Assembly: GCA_964550345.1 (NCBI GenBank)
Contig: CAZJYZ010000008.1
Coordinates: 1 to 64,000, forward strand
Source of the DNA: JAAEUB01 sp964550345
GTDB lineage: Bacteria > Pseudomonadota > Alphaproteobacteria > Rhodobacterales > Rhodobacteraceae
Length of the DNA: 64,000 nt
Direction of reading: 5' to 3'
The position numbers and the translations under genes are program-made. Below the pieces are notes generated by a model that saw only the letters and a program-made list of their open reading frames with translations, was not told where the DNA came from and did not search any database. Shown piece by piece: positions 52,800 to 60,817 of this stretch (the stretch's first letter is position 1; each line of letters starts with the position of its first letter).

Positions 52800-53081
52800 A
52801 TGATCCGGTCAGAATTGGTCCAGATAATTGCAGACGAAAACCCGCACCTTTTTCAACGAGATGTTGAACGTATCGTCAGCACGGTGTTCGATCAGATCAT
52901 CGAGGCGATGGCACGTGGAGATCGGGTTGAGTTGCGCGGGTTCGGTGCGTTCTCGGTGAAAAAGCGCGATGCACGCGTAGGGCGCAACCCACGCACCGGC
53001 GAAGCGGTGCAGGTTGAAGAAAAGCATGTACCGTTTTTCAAAACCGGCAAGGCGCTCAGGGACCGACTGAACGGCAGATAA
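52800..53081 (+). CDS. ihfB: Integration host factor subunit beta
   Basis: DNA-bending protein of 93 residues, HU/IHF fold. The beta-arm tip RNPRTGEAV near 61 carries the intercalating Pro. GRGDRVELRGFG-type GDRVELRGFGAFSV near 40 is typical. Position after rpsA is conserved in alphaproteobacteria. A G-run (CAGGGGG) about 10 bases upstream serves as ribosome site. lapA follows 11 bases after its stop. Confidence 0.96.
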   Translation: MIRSELVQIIADENPHLFQRDVERIVSTVFDQIIEAMARGDRVELRGFGAFSVKKRDARVGRNPRTGEAVQVEEKHVPFFKTGKALRDRLNGR

Positions 53082-53092
53082 GAGGCCACCCA

Positions 53093-53434
53093 ATGCGATA
53101 CATTCGTTACGTGTTTCTTGCAGCCTTGGCTGTGGTGCTGATTACTGTTGCGCTGGCAAATCGCGGCACCGTCACGTTGCATCTGTTGCCGGAAGGCATT
53201 TCCGGTTTTCTGGGCTTTAGCGGGTCGCTGACCCTGCCGCTGTTCATCGTCATATTCCTGGGCATCATTGCCGGGATCGGTATTGGCTTTGTCTGGGAAT
53301 GGTTGCGCGAACATCGCCAAAGGGCAGAAGCCGCAATTGCCAAGCGCGAAGCGACCCGTCTGGCGCGCGAGGTCGACCGCCTGAAAGGTCCGGGCAGCGA
53401 AAAAGGCGACGACGTATTGGCCTTGCTGGACTAG
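53093..53434 (+). CDS. LapA-like (DUF1049) membrane protein
   Basis: Protein of 113 residues with two membrane helices (about 4-22 and 42-68) joined by a short loop, followed by a basic, helical cytoplasmic tail. It matches the LapA/YciS family, which in E. coli helps regulate LPS synthesis with LapB. No lapB is seen here. Position after ihfB and before trpF is typical for Rhodobacterales. Confidence 0.88.
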   Translation: MRYIRYVFLAALAVVLITVALANRGTVTLHLLPEGISGFLGFSGSLTLPLFIVIFLGIIAGIGIGFVWEWLREHRQRAEAAIAKREATRLAREVDRLKGPGSEKGDDVLALLD

Positions 53435-53438
53435 GCGA

Positions 53439-54083
53439 ATGACTTCCGGAACCAATGTAAAAATTTGCGGATTGACGCAGCAAGAGCACGTGGTTGCCGC
53501 TGTGGACGCGGGCGCGCGCTATCTTGGTTTTGTGTTCTTCCCGAAGTCGCCGCGCAATATCTCGCCGGCGCAAGCTGCATCGCTGGCGGTTGAAGTTCCC
53601 CCCGGAATTGCCAAAGTGGCGCTGGTGGTCAATGCCGACAACGCCCTTTTGGATGAGATCACCGCACAGGTCCCGCTTGATATGTTGCAGCTCCACGGAT
53701 CGGAGAGCCCAGAACGTGTGGGCGAAATACGCGCACGCTACGGCCTGCCTGTGATGAAGGCGGTGGGGATTGCGGACGAAGCCGATATTGCAATGGTCGA
53801 CCAGTATGTCGGGGTCGCCGATCAGCTTTTACTGGATGCCAAACCGCCCAAAAACTCTGACCTGCCCGGCGGCAATGCCCTTTCCTTTGACTGGCGCCTG
53901 ATCACCGGGCGCGAATGGGAATGCCCATGGATGCTGGCAGGTGGCCTGACGCCGGAAAATATTGCGGAAGCAATCAAGCTTACTGGCGCGCGACAGGTGG
54001 ATGTCTCATCCGGCGTGGAAACGGCGCCCGGCCAGAAAAGCGTTGAGCTGATCCGTGCCTTTATCAAAAACGCCCAATGTTGA
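53439..54083 (+). CDS. trpF: Phosphoribosylanthranilate isomerase
   Basis: Third step of tryptophan synthesis, TIM barrel of 214 residues. The catalytic Cys lies in VKICGLTQQEHV near 6, the general-acid Asp in the late LTGARQVDVSSGVE near 175, and GFVFFPKSPRNIS is near 30. It ends inside the GNAT gene (7-base overlap), which separates it from trpB. trpA is not in the window. Confidence 0.95.
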   Translation: MTSGTNVKICGLTQQEHVVAAVDAGARYLGFVFFPKSPRNISPAQAASLAVEVPPGIAKVALVVNADNALLDEITAQVPLDMLQLHGSESPERVGEIRARYGLPVMKAVGIADEADIAMVDQYVGVADQLLLDAKPPKNSDLPGGNALSFDWRLITGREWECPWMLAGGLTPENIAEAIKLTGARQVDVSSGVETAPGQKSVELIRAFIKNAQC

Positions 54084-54526
54084 GATTTCGCGAAGCCACC
54101 CGCGCCGATGTCCCGGCTATTATTGCCTTGCTGGCCGATGACATGTTGGGTCAGAGGCGCGAAGGCGCTGACATGGCGCCATATCTCGCCGCCTTTGAGC
54201 GGATAGAACATGAGCCCGGGAACCAGATCATTGTCGGGGTCGATGAACAGGGCAGGGTGCTTGCAACCTATCAACTGACCTGTATTTCGGGCCTGTCTCT
54301 GTCTGCCGCCACGCGGGCACAGGTTGAAAGTGTGCGCGTTGCTGCCGAATTGCGCGGGCAGGGTGTGGGCAAAGCGATGTTTGCAGATGTTGAGGCACGG
54401 GCCCGTGCGGCAAATAGCGCCCTGATCCAGCTGACAATGAATGCCGAGCGCCACGAAAGCCGCAAGTTTTACGAGGCCCTTGGCTTTACCGCCAGCCATA
54501 TTGGCTTTAAACGCTATCTGGACTAA
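54077..54526 (+). CDS. GNAT-family N-acetyltransferase between trpF and trpB
   Basis: Acetyltransferase of 149 residues. The acetyl-CoA-binding region reads VRVAAELRGQGVGKAMF near 82, followed by LTMNAERHESRKFYEALGFT near 115-134, complete and typical. Substrate unknown. The start overlaps trpF by 7 bases and trpB begins 18 bases after its stop, so it is made with the tryptophan enzymes. Confidence 0.9.
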   Translation: MLRFREATRADVPAIIALLADDMLGQRREGADMAPYLAAFERIEHEPGNQIIVGVDEQGRVLATYQLTCISGLSLSAATRAQVESVRVAAELRGQGVGKAMFADVEARARAANSALIQLTMNAERHESRKFYEALGFTASHIGFKRYLD

Positions 54527-54544
54527 AGCACAGAGGGCGCTGAC

Positions 54545-55792
54545 ATGGCCGAAGATCTCTTCAATTCCTTTATGAACGGACCCGACGAAAAGGGGCGTTT
54601 TGGCAAGTTCGGCGGACGCTTCGTTTCCGAAACCCTGATGCCGCTGATTCTGTCGCTTGAGGCCGAATATGAAAAGGCCAAGACGGATGAAAGCTTCTGG
54701 GCCGAGATGGACGATTTGTGGGAACATTATGTTGGCCGCCCGTCGCCGCTTTACTACGCGGAAGGCCTGACAAAGCATCTGGGTGGGGCCAAGATTTACC
54801 TCAAGCGCGACGAGTTGAACCATACCGGCGCCCACAAGATCAACAATGTGCTGGGGCAGATCCTGCTGGCGCGGCGCATGGGTAAAACCCGGATCATCGC
54901 TGAAACAGGTGCCGGACAGCACGGCGTCGCCACGGCCACGGTCTGCGCCAAATTCGGCTTGCAATGTGTGGTCTATATGGGCGCACATGATGTTGAGCGT
55001 CAGGCGCCCAACGTGTTCCGGATGCGCCTGCTGGGGGCCGAGGTTATACCGGTCACTTCCGGGCGCGGCACGCTGAAAGACGCCATGAACGATGCCCTGC
55101 GCGACTGGGTGACCAATGTGCACGATACATTCTACTGCATCGGTACGGTTGCAGGCCCGCATCCCTACCCCGCGATGGTACGCGATTTTCAGGCCATCAT
55201 AGGCAAGGAAGCCAAGGCGCAGATGATGAAAGCCGAGGGGCGTTTGCCGGATACGGTCATTGCCGCGATCGGTGGCGGCTCAAACGCTATGGGGCTGTTC
55301 TTTCCGTTTTTGGACGATGAAAGTGTGCGCATCATTGGGGTTGAGGCTGGCGGCAAGGGCGTGAACCAGAAGATGGAACATTGCGCCTCGCTAACTGGTG
55401 GTCGCCCCGGTGTGCTGCACGGTAACCGCACCTATTTGTTGCAGGATGATGACGGGCAGATACTTGAGGGGTATTCAATCTCGGCCGGGTTGGATTATCC
55501 GGGCATCGGACCGGAACATAGCTGGCTGCATGAAATCGGTCGTGCCGAATATGTTGCGATCACCGATATGGAAGCTTTGGAGGCTTTTCAGCTTTCCTGT
55601 TCGACCGAGGGGATCATTCCCGCACTGGAGCCTAGCCACGCCCTGGCCCATGTGATGAAGATCGCGCCTGAACTGCCGAAAGATCACATCATTTGCATGA
55701 ATATGTGCGGACGCGGCGACAAGGACATCTTCACCGTGGCGAAATATCTGGGCTTTGACATGTCTGATACCGAAGGCCGTCCTGCGGGATAG
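54545..55792 (+). CDS. trpB: Tryptophan synthase beta chain
   Basis: PLP enzyme of 415 residues that joins indole and serine. The PLP-lysine stretch is NHTGAHKINNVLGQ near 95-108 with the Lys in HK. GAGQHGVATATVCA near 124, the phosphate-binding GGGSNAMGLF near 244 and the C-terminal CGRGDKDIFTVA are all conserved. The length is normal. It closes the aroA-to-trpB block, with no clear terminator after it. Confidence 0.97.
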   Translation: MAEDLFNSFMNGPDEKGRFGKFGGRFVSETLMPLILSLEAEYEKAKTDESFWAEMDDLWEHYVGRPSPLYYAEGLTKHLGGAKIYLKRDELNHTGAHKINNVLGQILLARRMGKTRIIAETGAGQHGVATATVCAKFGLQCVVYMGAHDVERQAPNVFRMRLLGAEVIPVTSGRGTLKDAMNDALRDWVTNVHDTFYCIGTVAGPHPYPAMVRDFQAIIGKEAKAQMMKAEGRLPDTVIAAIGGGSNAMGLFFPFLDDESVRIIGVEAGGKGVNQKMEHCASLTGGRPGVLHGNRTYLLQDDDGQILEGYSISAGLDYPGIGPEHSWLHEIGRAEYVAITDMEALEAFQLSCSTEGIIPALEPSHALAHVMKIAPELPKDHIICMNMCGRGDKDIFTVAKYLGFDMSDTEGRPAG

Positions 55793-55838
55793 GCACTGGG
55801 CCAATGGGTTAATTCTCTAGGTGTAAAGCGCCTACCAA

Positions 55839-55862
55839 GGGGTATGGGGCGCGAAATACCCC
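55839..55862. promoter_or_regulatory. Dyad upstream of the acidic PepSY genes
   Basis: Perfect GGGGTAT-N10-ATACCCC in the 212-base gap before the first acidic PepSY gene. Size and symmetry suit a dimeric regulator, possibly the LuxR-type protein encoded two genes later. A 10-base ATGCGTATCC at 55879-55888 recurs at 56282-56291 before the second gene. A regulatory role is inference. Confidence 0.45.
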
Positions 55863-56004
55863 CGTATAACTCAGGTTTATGCGTATCCACACAAGGTTTA
55901 TTGGGTGGGAAATAAACCATGGTTCAATGGGTTTGGACGATTTTATGCGGTTTTGTGAAGGTACGCCGGGTGTTCGGCGCCAGATCAAAAAAAAGGGACG
56001 TACC

Positions 56005-56271
56005 ATGAAATTGAAAAAATTTATCGCCATTTCAGCAACCGCTGCTTTGCTGTCTACCACCGCATTGGCAGACACCGACCCGATAATTGAACAGATCGTC
56101 GCCGATCTGACTGCAATGGGCTATACGCGCATTGAAATAAGCATCACCGCAAACGGATATGAAGTAGAAGCCTCTGGTCAGGATGGTTCTGTTGAACGTG
56201 AATACGACGCTGAAGGCGCGTTGCTTTACGAAGAAATAGACGATGATGACGACGACGAAGACGACGACTAA
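56005..56271 (+). CDS. Secreted PepSY-like protein with short acidic tail
   Basis: Protein of 88 residues: signal peptide 1-22 (LSTTALA), one PepSY-like unit of about 55 residues (IIEQIVADLTAMGYTRIEIS, then YEVEASGQDGSVEREYD near 52), and a C-terminal tail of ten Asp/Glu residues. PepSY domains are inhibitory or binding modules in periplasmic proteins. AAAGGGAC before ATG 56005 supports the start. It is paralogous to the next gene. No enzyme motif; cation binding by the tail is plausible but unproven. Confidence 0.82.
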   Translation: MKLKKFIAISATAALLSTTALADTDPIIEQIVADLTAMGYTRIEISITANGYEVEASGQDGSVEREYDAEGALLYEEIDDDDDDEDDD

Positions 56272-56333
56272 TTGGCAGATGATGCGTATCCCCCTTCTCA
56301 GGTACGCGTCTGAGGTGGGCTGAGTAGTGAAAA

Positions 56334-56362
56334 CTCCGGACCGGTTGTAAATTGGTCCGGAG
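56334..56362 (+). promoter_or_regulatory. Leader hairpin before the second acidic PepSY gene
   Basis: Perfect 9-base stem CTCCGGACC / GGTCCGGAG with an 11-base loop, lying 34 bases before the start at 56397. No T-run follows, so it is not an ordinary terminator. It could be an operator, an attenuating stem or an mRNA-stabilising element. Confidence 0.5.
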
Positions 56363-56396
56363 CATAGCATTCTGACAAAGAGGACACCGAACCTGA

Positions 56397-56948
56397 ATGA
56401 ACAGACGCTACTTCATAACTACACTTGTTTGTGCCGCGCTAAGTGCAGGCCCTGTTCTGGCAGATTCCTACGCGGACCGGATAATTAGCCAGTTAACTGA
56501 GCAGGGTTTTACTAAGATTGTGGTGAAGAAGACCTTTCTGGGACGAATTAGATTCATCGCCACCGGTCCGATATACCAACGTGAGATTGTAATTAACCGA
56601 AACACCGGTGAAGTTCTGCGCGACTACACGATAATTATTGCCTCAGGCGAACCGGCGGGGGTCGGGCAGTTACCCCAAACCACTGGTCAGGAATCACAAG
56701 GTGGAACTGAGGGTGACGGAACGGGCGACGACGATGATGACGACGACGATCCGCAAGATGATCCCGACAGCGATGACGAGGGCGGGGAAGATCAGGACGA
56801 TCCGGAAGACGATGAAGACGACGATCAGGTAGAGGAAGACGACGAAGAAGACGAAGAAGACCAAGAGGACGACAGCGAAGAGGACGACGAGGACGACGAA
56901 GAAGACGACGAAGAAGACGAAGAGGAAGACGACGAAGCCGAGGGTTGA
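56397..56948 (+). CDS. Secreted PepSY-like protein with long polyacidic tail
   Basis: Protein of 183 residues. Signal peptide 1-22 (ends VLA). Residues 24-80 are a PepSY-like unit (YADRIISQLTEQGFTKIVV, EIVINRNTGEVLRDY), clearly related to the preceding gene. After a Gly/Gln linker (81-110), the tail 111-183 has 59 Asp/Glu among 73 residues. Such tails bind calcium or other cations in some secreted proteins. The GA-rich codon repeats may vary in length between strains. Function unknown; the neighbours suggest a sensory system with the LuxR-type protein. Confidence 0.83.
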   Translation: MNRRYFITTLVCAALSAGPVLADSYADRIISQLTEQGFTKIVVKKTFLGRIRFIATGPIYQREIVINRNTGEVLRDYTIIIASGEPAGVGQLPQTTGQESQGGTEGDGTGDDDDDDDDPQDDPDSDDEGGEDQDDPEDDEDDDQVEEDDEEDEEDQEDDSEEDDEDDEEDDEEDEEEDDEAEG

Positions 56949-57006
56949 GGCCGGATTAAAACAATGGCCCACACATCCCTGTGGCCAAAGTCAGGAATGA
57001 TTACGA

Positions 57007-57501
57007 GTGAAAGAAAAATGGATTATCCTGACAGCCCTGGTGATGCAGGTAACATGCGCATTCTTTTTTATTGCTGAGATTGCTATTTCGGTTCTCGGTC
57101 TTCGCAGTCAACCGGTTGACTGGTTGACGCATGAGCTTATTGAAGTTGGGGCTGCTTTGGGATTGCTGTTAGGGGGCGGGCTAGGGGCAATCGCCTTTCG
57201 CCGTTCACAGCGGCGTCAACAACAAGCGGAAGAGAAGCTGCGAATTGCCTCCGGTGCATTTTCCGACCTCCTGGAAGAGCGGTTTACCCAATGGGGGTTG
57301 ACGCAGGCTGAACAGGATGTGGCGTTGTTTGCGATCAAAGGGCTGTCAATTCAGGACATTGCCAGTTTGCGCCAAACTTCCGAAGGCACCGTAAAGGCAC
57401 AGACTAATGCGATTTACCGCAAAGCAAATGTGACGGGCCGTCCACAGCTTCTTTCGGCTTTCATAGAAGATCTGATGGGTGGGGAAAACTCTGAGGACTA
57501 A
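57007..57501 (+). CDS. Membrane-anchored LuxR-type transcription regulator
   Basis: Protein of 164 residues. Two membrane segments (about 6-30 and 44-64) are joined by a short periplasmic or outer loop, followed by an Arg/Gln-rich helix (65-90) and a LuxR-type HTH (97-156: LTQAEQDVALFAIKGLS, IASLRQTSEGTVKAQTNAIY). There is no receiver or autoinducer domain, so the signal must come through the membrane. The only fitting start is GTG 57007, with AGGAA upstream. It follows the two acidic PepSY genes on the same strand and may control them. Confidence 0.86.
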   Translation: MKEKWIILTALVMQVTCAFFFIAEIAISVLGLRSQPVDWLTHELIEVGAALGLLLGGGLGAIAFRRSQRRQQQAEEKLRIASGAFSDLLEERFTQWGLTQAEQDVALFAIKGLSIQDIASLRQTSEGTVKAQTNAIYRKANVTGRPQLLSAFIEDLMGGENSED

Positions 57502-57506
57502 GGCGT

Positions 57507-58661
57507 TTATAGCGCGTCAGCTATGGCCCGGAACGCCATCAGGTTCTGCGCATGAGAGCCACTTTCACGAAACTGCCGATCAGCTGAATTCACCGCGATC
57601 ACCACATTGGCCGCCTTGTTGACATAGATATACTGGCCATAAACCCCAATGGCATAATATTCACCCGCCGGTGCATCGGCGGCAATCCACCATTGATATC
57701 CATATTGTTTTGCGCCGGGTGCGGTTGGGGCTGAGGGCCTGGTCGAGGCTGTGACCCAGTCAGCAGGCACAACCTGTTTGCCATTCCACACCCCGTCCTG
57801 CAGGAACATCTGCCCAAAACGGGCATAGTCCCGTGTGCGCAGGTTCAGCCCGCCCAGAACAAAAGCAACGCCGTAACCATCGGTGACGTAATAAGGTGCC
57901 GCCTCAAGACCAAGAGGGATCAAAACTTTCTCCTGCAAAAGTTCGGGTACGCTGCGCCCCGTCGCACCGCGAATGATCATGCCTATTACATGCGTATCGA
58001 TCGAGACATAATGCCAGCCCGCACCGGGTGAATTGCGCTGCTGGTTCAGGTCGGCGGTGAAGTCGTCCATCGAGCCGCCCATGGCCAGGACCCGGCCCAT
58101 CTTGTTAATGTCCGACCAAAAATCCAGATAATCCTCGTTAAATTCAACCCCGGAGGCCATGTTCAGGACATTGCGTATCGTGGCCGTTTCATAGGCGGAT
58201 TCGGCAAGCTCGGGCGCATATTTAACCACTGGATCATCCAGAGATGCGATTGCACCTTCTTCCAGCAATATCCCAAAGAGCGCAGAGAGGAAGCTTTTGG
58301 CAACGGACCAGGAAATGCGCAGGTCTTCGGCGCTGGTTCCCTGAAAATAATCTTCGGAGACGATTTGCCCGTCTTTCAAAACCACCAACCCGGTCAGAGA
58401 GCGCTCTTCTATCCATTGGCCGATATTGTCCGGCAACACAGCCTGTGGTCCGTGCGGCAGGGCACTGACCCGTGTATTCCCAAGGGGCATATCGCGGGTC
58501 AGGAACAAGGTGTCCATGTTTGAGAAATTGCTGACGATATTGTCAGCCGCGAAAAGCGAATTCACCGCCATGAGCCGGGTAATCTGTTCGCGTCTGATAA
58601 GGCCAATCGCTGCCAACACAACAACTAATACTAAAACGCCTTTACGCAGCAATTTCCACAT
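57507..58661 (-). CDS. Serine hydrolase, class C beta-lactamase fold
   Basis: Protein of 384 residues with an N-terminal membrane anchor (about 6-23). The active-site SxxK is in SWSVAKSF near 135 and the YxS is in GWHYVSID near 217. The family includes 6-aminohexanoate-dimer hydrolases, esterases and D-aminopeptidases; true beta-lactamase action is unlikely. It would act in the periplasm. Its stop lies 5 bases from the stop of the convergent LuxR-type gene, so both share the transcription end. Confidence 0.88.
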   Translation of the reverse strand: MWKLLRKGVLVLVVVLAAIGLIRREQITRLMAVNSLFAADNIVSNFSNMDTLFLTRDMPLGNTRVSALPHGPQAVLPDNIGQWIEERSLTGLVVLKDGQIVSEDYFQGTSAEDLRISWSVAKSFLSALFGILLEEGAIASLDDPVVKYAPELAESAYETATIRNVLNMASGVEFNEDYLDFWSDINKMGRVLAMGGSMDDFTADLNQQRNSPGAGWHYVSIDTHVIGMIIRGATGRSVPELLQEKVLIPLGLEAAPYYVTDGYGVAFVLGGLNLRTRDYARFGQMFLQDGVWNGKQVVPADWVTASTRPSAPTAPGAKQYGYQWWIAADAPAGEYYAIGVYGQYIYVNKAANVVIAVNSADRQFRESGSHAQNLMAFRAIADAL

Positions 58662-58666
58662 GGGTA

Positions 58667-58915
58667 TCAGGTCTCCAGTTTGTTATGCGTCCCGTCGCAC
58701 AGGGGGGATTTAGAGCTTTGCCTGCATCCACAAAAGAATACTTTCTTGCTGGCTGTCGCAACATATTTCATCGGGGAAAACCCGGTTCCCTTGTGAGATG
58801 CATCACAAAAGGGTTGGTTTTTTGACTGCCCGCATGTGCAGTAAAAATAGGTTTTGCCTTCTACGACTTCCGCCGGGATCGGGGCACTGGCGGTGATTTT
58901 AGGTGTGTTTGACAT
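58667..58915 (-). CDS. Double CDGSH iron-sulfur domain protein
   Basis: Protein of 82 residues with two CDGSH motifs: YCTCGQSKNQPFCDASH near 25 and FCGCRQSSKSPLCDGTH near 61. Each offers the 3-Cys/1-His ligand set for a 2Fe-2S cluster. Redox or cluster-transfer roles are known for mitochondrial relatives; bacterial roles are unclear. ATG 58915 is preferred; a longer frame begins upstream. It lies 32 bases after the DUF2332 gene. Confidence 0.9.
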   Translation of the reverse strand: MSNTPKITASAPIPAEVVEGKTYFYCTCGQSKNQPFCDASHKGTGFSPMKYVATASKKVFFCGCRQSSKSPLCDGTHNKLET

Positions 58916-58947
58916 TATACTTGCATATTCCTTTGTTCGCGTTCGAA

Positions 58948-59976
58948 TTACTTTGCCTGCCATTCCACCCAACGTCCATGAAAATCCACCCGCCCAAGGT
59001 TGATTATTTCCCCGCCCGGCCAAAGCCTTAGGAACGCGGCAGCCCCTTTGCCGCCATCCGCTTCCATCGACAGATGCGCGAGGGGGGCATCATCCGTGGC
59101 CTGTGCGCCTGCTGTATTCAGCGCTTTTTCACAGGTATCTTGCGTTTCTTGAGGAAAATACTGCCACGCAATCGTGTGATAAATCAGGTGCAGATGGCCG
59201 GGGCGGGGTTGCTCCAGCCGGTCAGCCAGCCATGCCCCGGCATCCCCTTTATCCACGGGGGCAGAGGCCACCTGCATGGCGGCGCGGGTACGCGCCAGCC
59301 GGTCAGGCTGGTCGGCCCAGAGATAGGCCATCAGGCGTAGTGCGTCATCAGGATCGCTTGGGTTCAGCGGTGCAAGATCAACACCGCGTCTGTCGGCGAT
59401 GTGCGGGGCGGCGGCGGGTGGCAGGGGCCCATGCCATTCCGGTGCAAGGGTTAGGGCTGGGTTTTGCGGACCAAAACTCTGGCCTCCGACCGCTAGGGCG
59501 AAATGGTCCCACATCAGGTTCAGACCACCGCTTGCCCCAAGTTCCGACAGCACAAAGGGCAGGCCGTATTCTTCGGTCAACCAATGCCCGGTGGCAATCA
59601 GGATGGCAGCACGGCGGACCTCGTTGGTTTGGGGCGGGGAGTTTATCCACCGGTCAAGAAACCCGGCATGTTCATCCATGGCGCTGTTGATAGCCGCCCA
59701 TAAAGGTGCGTCATCGGCTGTTGGGTGGGGTGGATAGGCAGCGTTAAGATCAGGCGCGGTTTCGTTCAGCACTAGCGCGTGTAACCCGCCAAGCAGGCGC
59801 AAAGGCACTGAGGCACCGTGCGGGCCGATATCGCCCGGCCAGTTGAACATCCGGTCGGTCAGATGGGTTCCCGGCTGAATATTGTCTGCGATGATATTTA
59901 AAACGCGGGCCGTAAACGGCGAGCCAAGGGCGGCGTTGCTTTTGGCTTGTTCACGCAGGGCGTGGCGCAAGCTCAT
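58948..59976 (-). CDS. DUF2332 family protein
   Basis: Protein of 342 residues. Conserved parts include VRRAAILIATGHWLTEEYGLP near 123 and LPFVLSELGASGGLNLMWDHFAL near 142, with HLHLIYHTIAWQYFPQ near 252. ELGASGGLN resembles a nucleotide or SAM-binding glycine loop, so a methyltransferase-like fold is possible. No activity is known to me. The start overlaps the pth stop (ATGA). Confidence 0.85.
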   Translation of the reverse strand: MSLRHALREQAKSNAALGSPFTARVLNIIADNIQPGTHLTDRMFNWPGDIGPHGASVPLRLLGGLHALVLNETAPDLNAAYPPHPTADDAPLWAAINSAMDEHAGFLDRWINSPPQTNEVRRAAILIATGHWLTEEYGLPFVLSELGASGGLNLMWDHFALAVGGQSFGPQNPALTLAPEWHGPLPPAAAPHIADRRGVDLAPLNPSDPDDALRLMAYLWADQPDRLARTRAAMQVASAPVDKGDAGAWLADRLEQPRPGHLHLIYHTIAWQYFPQETQDTCEKALNTAGAQATDDAPLAHLSMEADGGKGAAAFLRLWPGGEIINLGRVDFHGRWVEWQAK

Positions 59977-60650
59977 CGAAACTTGTCGATCAGCTTTTGC
60001 ATCGGATTGCGCTGATCTTCCGGTTCTTCGGCAGGCACCTCTGCCTCTTTCGGGGCCAGGGGTTTTGCTTTTGCAGCCTTAGGCGGTTTCATCCGCAGAC
60101 CAATCGCATTGAGAAACCCGGCCGTGTCACCGTCGGCGAGCTTGCCCGCCCCGTCTGAAATACCACAAAGTTCATCCTCCAGCCAGTTCTGGTCGGCCTT
60201 GGCAAAGTCCGACAACACGTAATGCGAAACCCGATCTTTGTGGCCCGGATGACCGATGCCCAACCGCACCCGGCCATATTCAGCGCCAATATGATTGTGC
60301 AGGGATCGCAAGCCGTTATGCCCCGCATGACCTCCACCCTTCTTGACCCGCACCTTGCCCGGTGCCAGATCAAGTTCGTCGTGGAACACCAGCACATCTT
60401 CGGGGTCGATTTTGTAAAAACGCATAGCCTCGCCCACTGCCTGTCCGGACAGGTTCATGAAGGTTGCCGGTTTGATCAGCAGGATTTTCTCGCTGCCCAG
60501 CCGGCCTTCGCTGATCTGACCCTGAAACTTGGCCCGCCAAGGCGCAAAACCGTGATCCGAGGCGACCCGGTCCACGGCCATGAAGCCGATATTGTGCCGG
60601 TTCGCGGCGTATTTTGCGCCTGGATTTCCCAGGCCGACCCATAATTGCAC
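59973..60650 (-). CDS. pth: Peptidyl-tRNA hydrolase
   Basis: Releases tRNA from prematurely dropped peptidyl-tRNA. 225 residues. WVGLGNPGAKYAANRHNIGF near 4-23 contains the catalytic His, and FHDELDLAPGKVRVKKGGGHAGHNGLRS near 93-120 holds the Asp and other site residues. The C-terminal 40 residues are a Lys/Pro/Glu-rich extension. I use GTG 60650, with GAGGATT upstream, because it gives the family N-terminus. It follows rplY, the usual order. Confidence 0.95.
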   Translation of the reverse strand: MQLWVGLGNPGAKYAANRHNIGFMAVDRVASDHGFAPWRAKFQGQISEGRLGSEKILLIKPATFMNLSGQAVGEAMRFYKIDPEDVLVFHDELDLAPGKVRVKKGGGHAGHNGLRSLHNHIGAEYGRVRLGIGHPGHKDRVSHYVLSDFAKADQNWLEDELCGISDGAGKLADGDTAGFLNAIGLRMKPPKAAKAKPLAPKEAEVPAEEPEDQRNPMQKLIDKFR

Positions 60651-60761
60651 AGCAATCCTCCGGTTTCGGTGCATGAACACCGCTATTCAGCGCGCCAAAG
60701 GTACGAAAGCAAACCCAGGGATGCAATTCTTTAGACCAAAGGGGCAGGGGCTGTGCGGCAC

Positions 60762-60791
60762 AAAAAAAACGGGGCCGCGTGGGCCCCGTTT
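60762..60791 (-). terminator. Intrinsic terminator of rplY
   Basis: On the minus strand: AAACGGGGCC, loop CACGC, GGCCCCGTTT and then five more T. It lies 27 bases after the rplY stop, between rplY and pth. Confidence 0.9.
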
Positions 60792-60817
60792 CATGTTCTT
60801 CGAAGTGCAAGGGAGGA

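Noticed and set aside
53822..55162. 446-residue open frame antisense to trpF, the GNAT gene and trpB
   Set aside because: It crosses three well-supported genes on the other strand and resembles no protein family.
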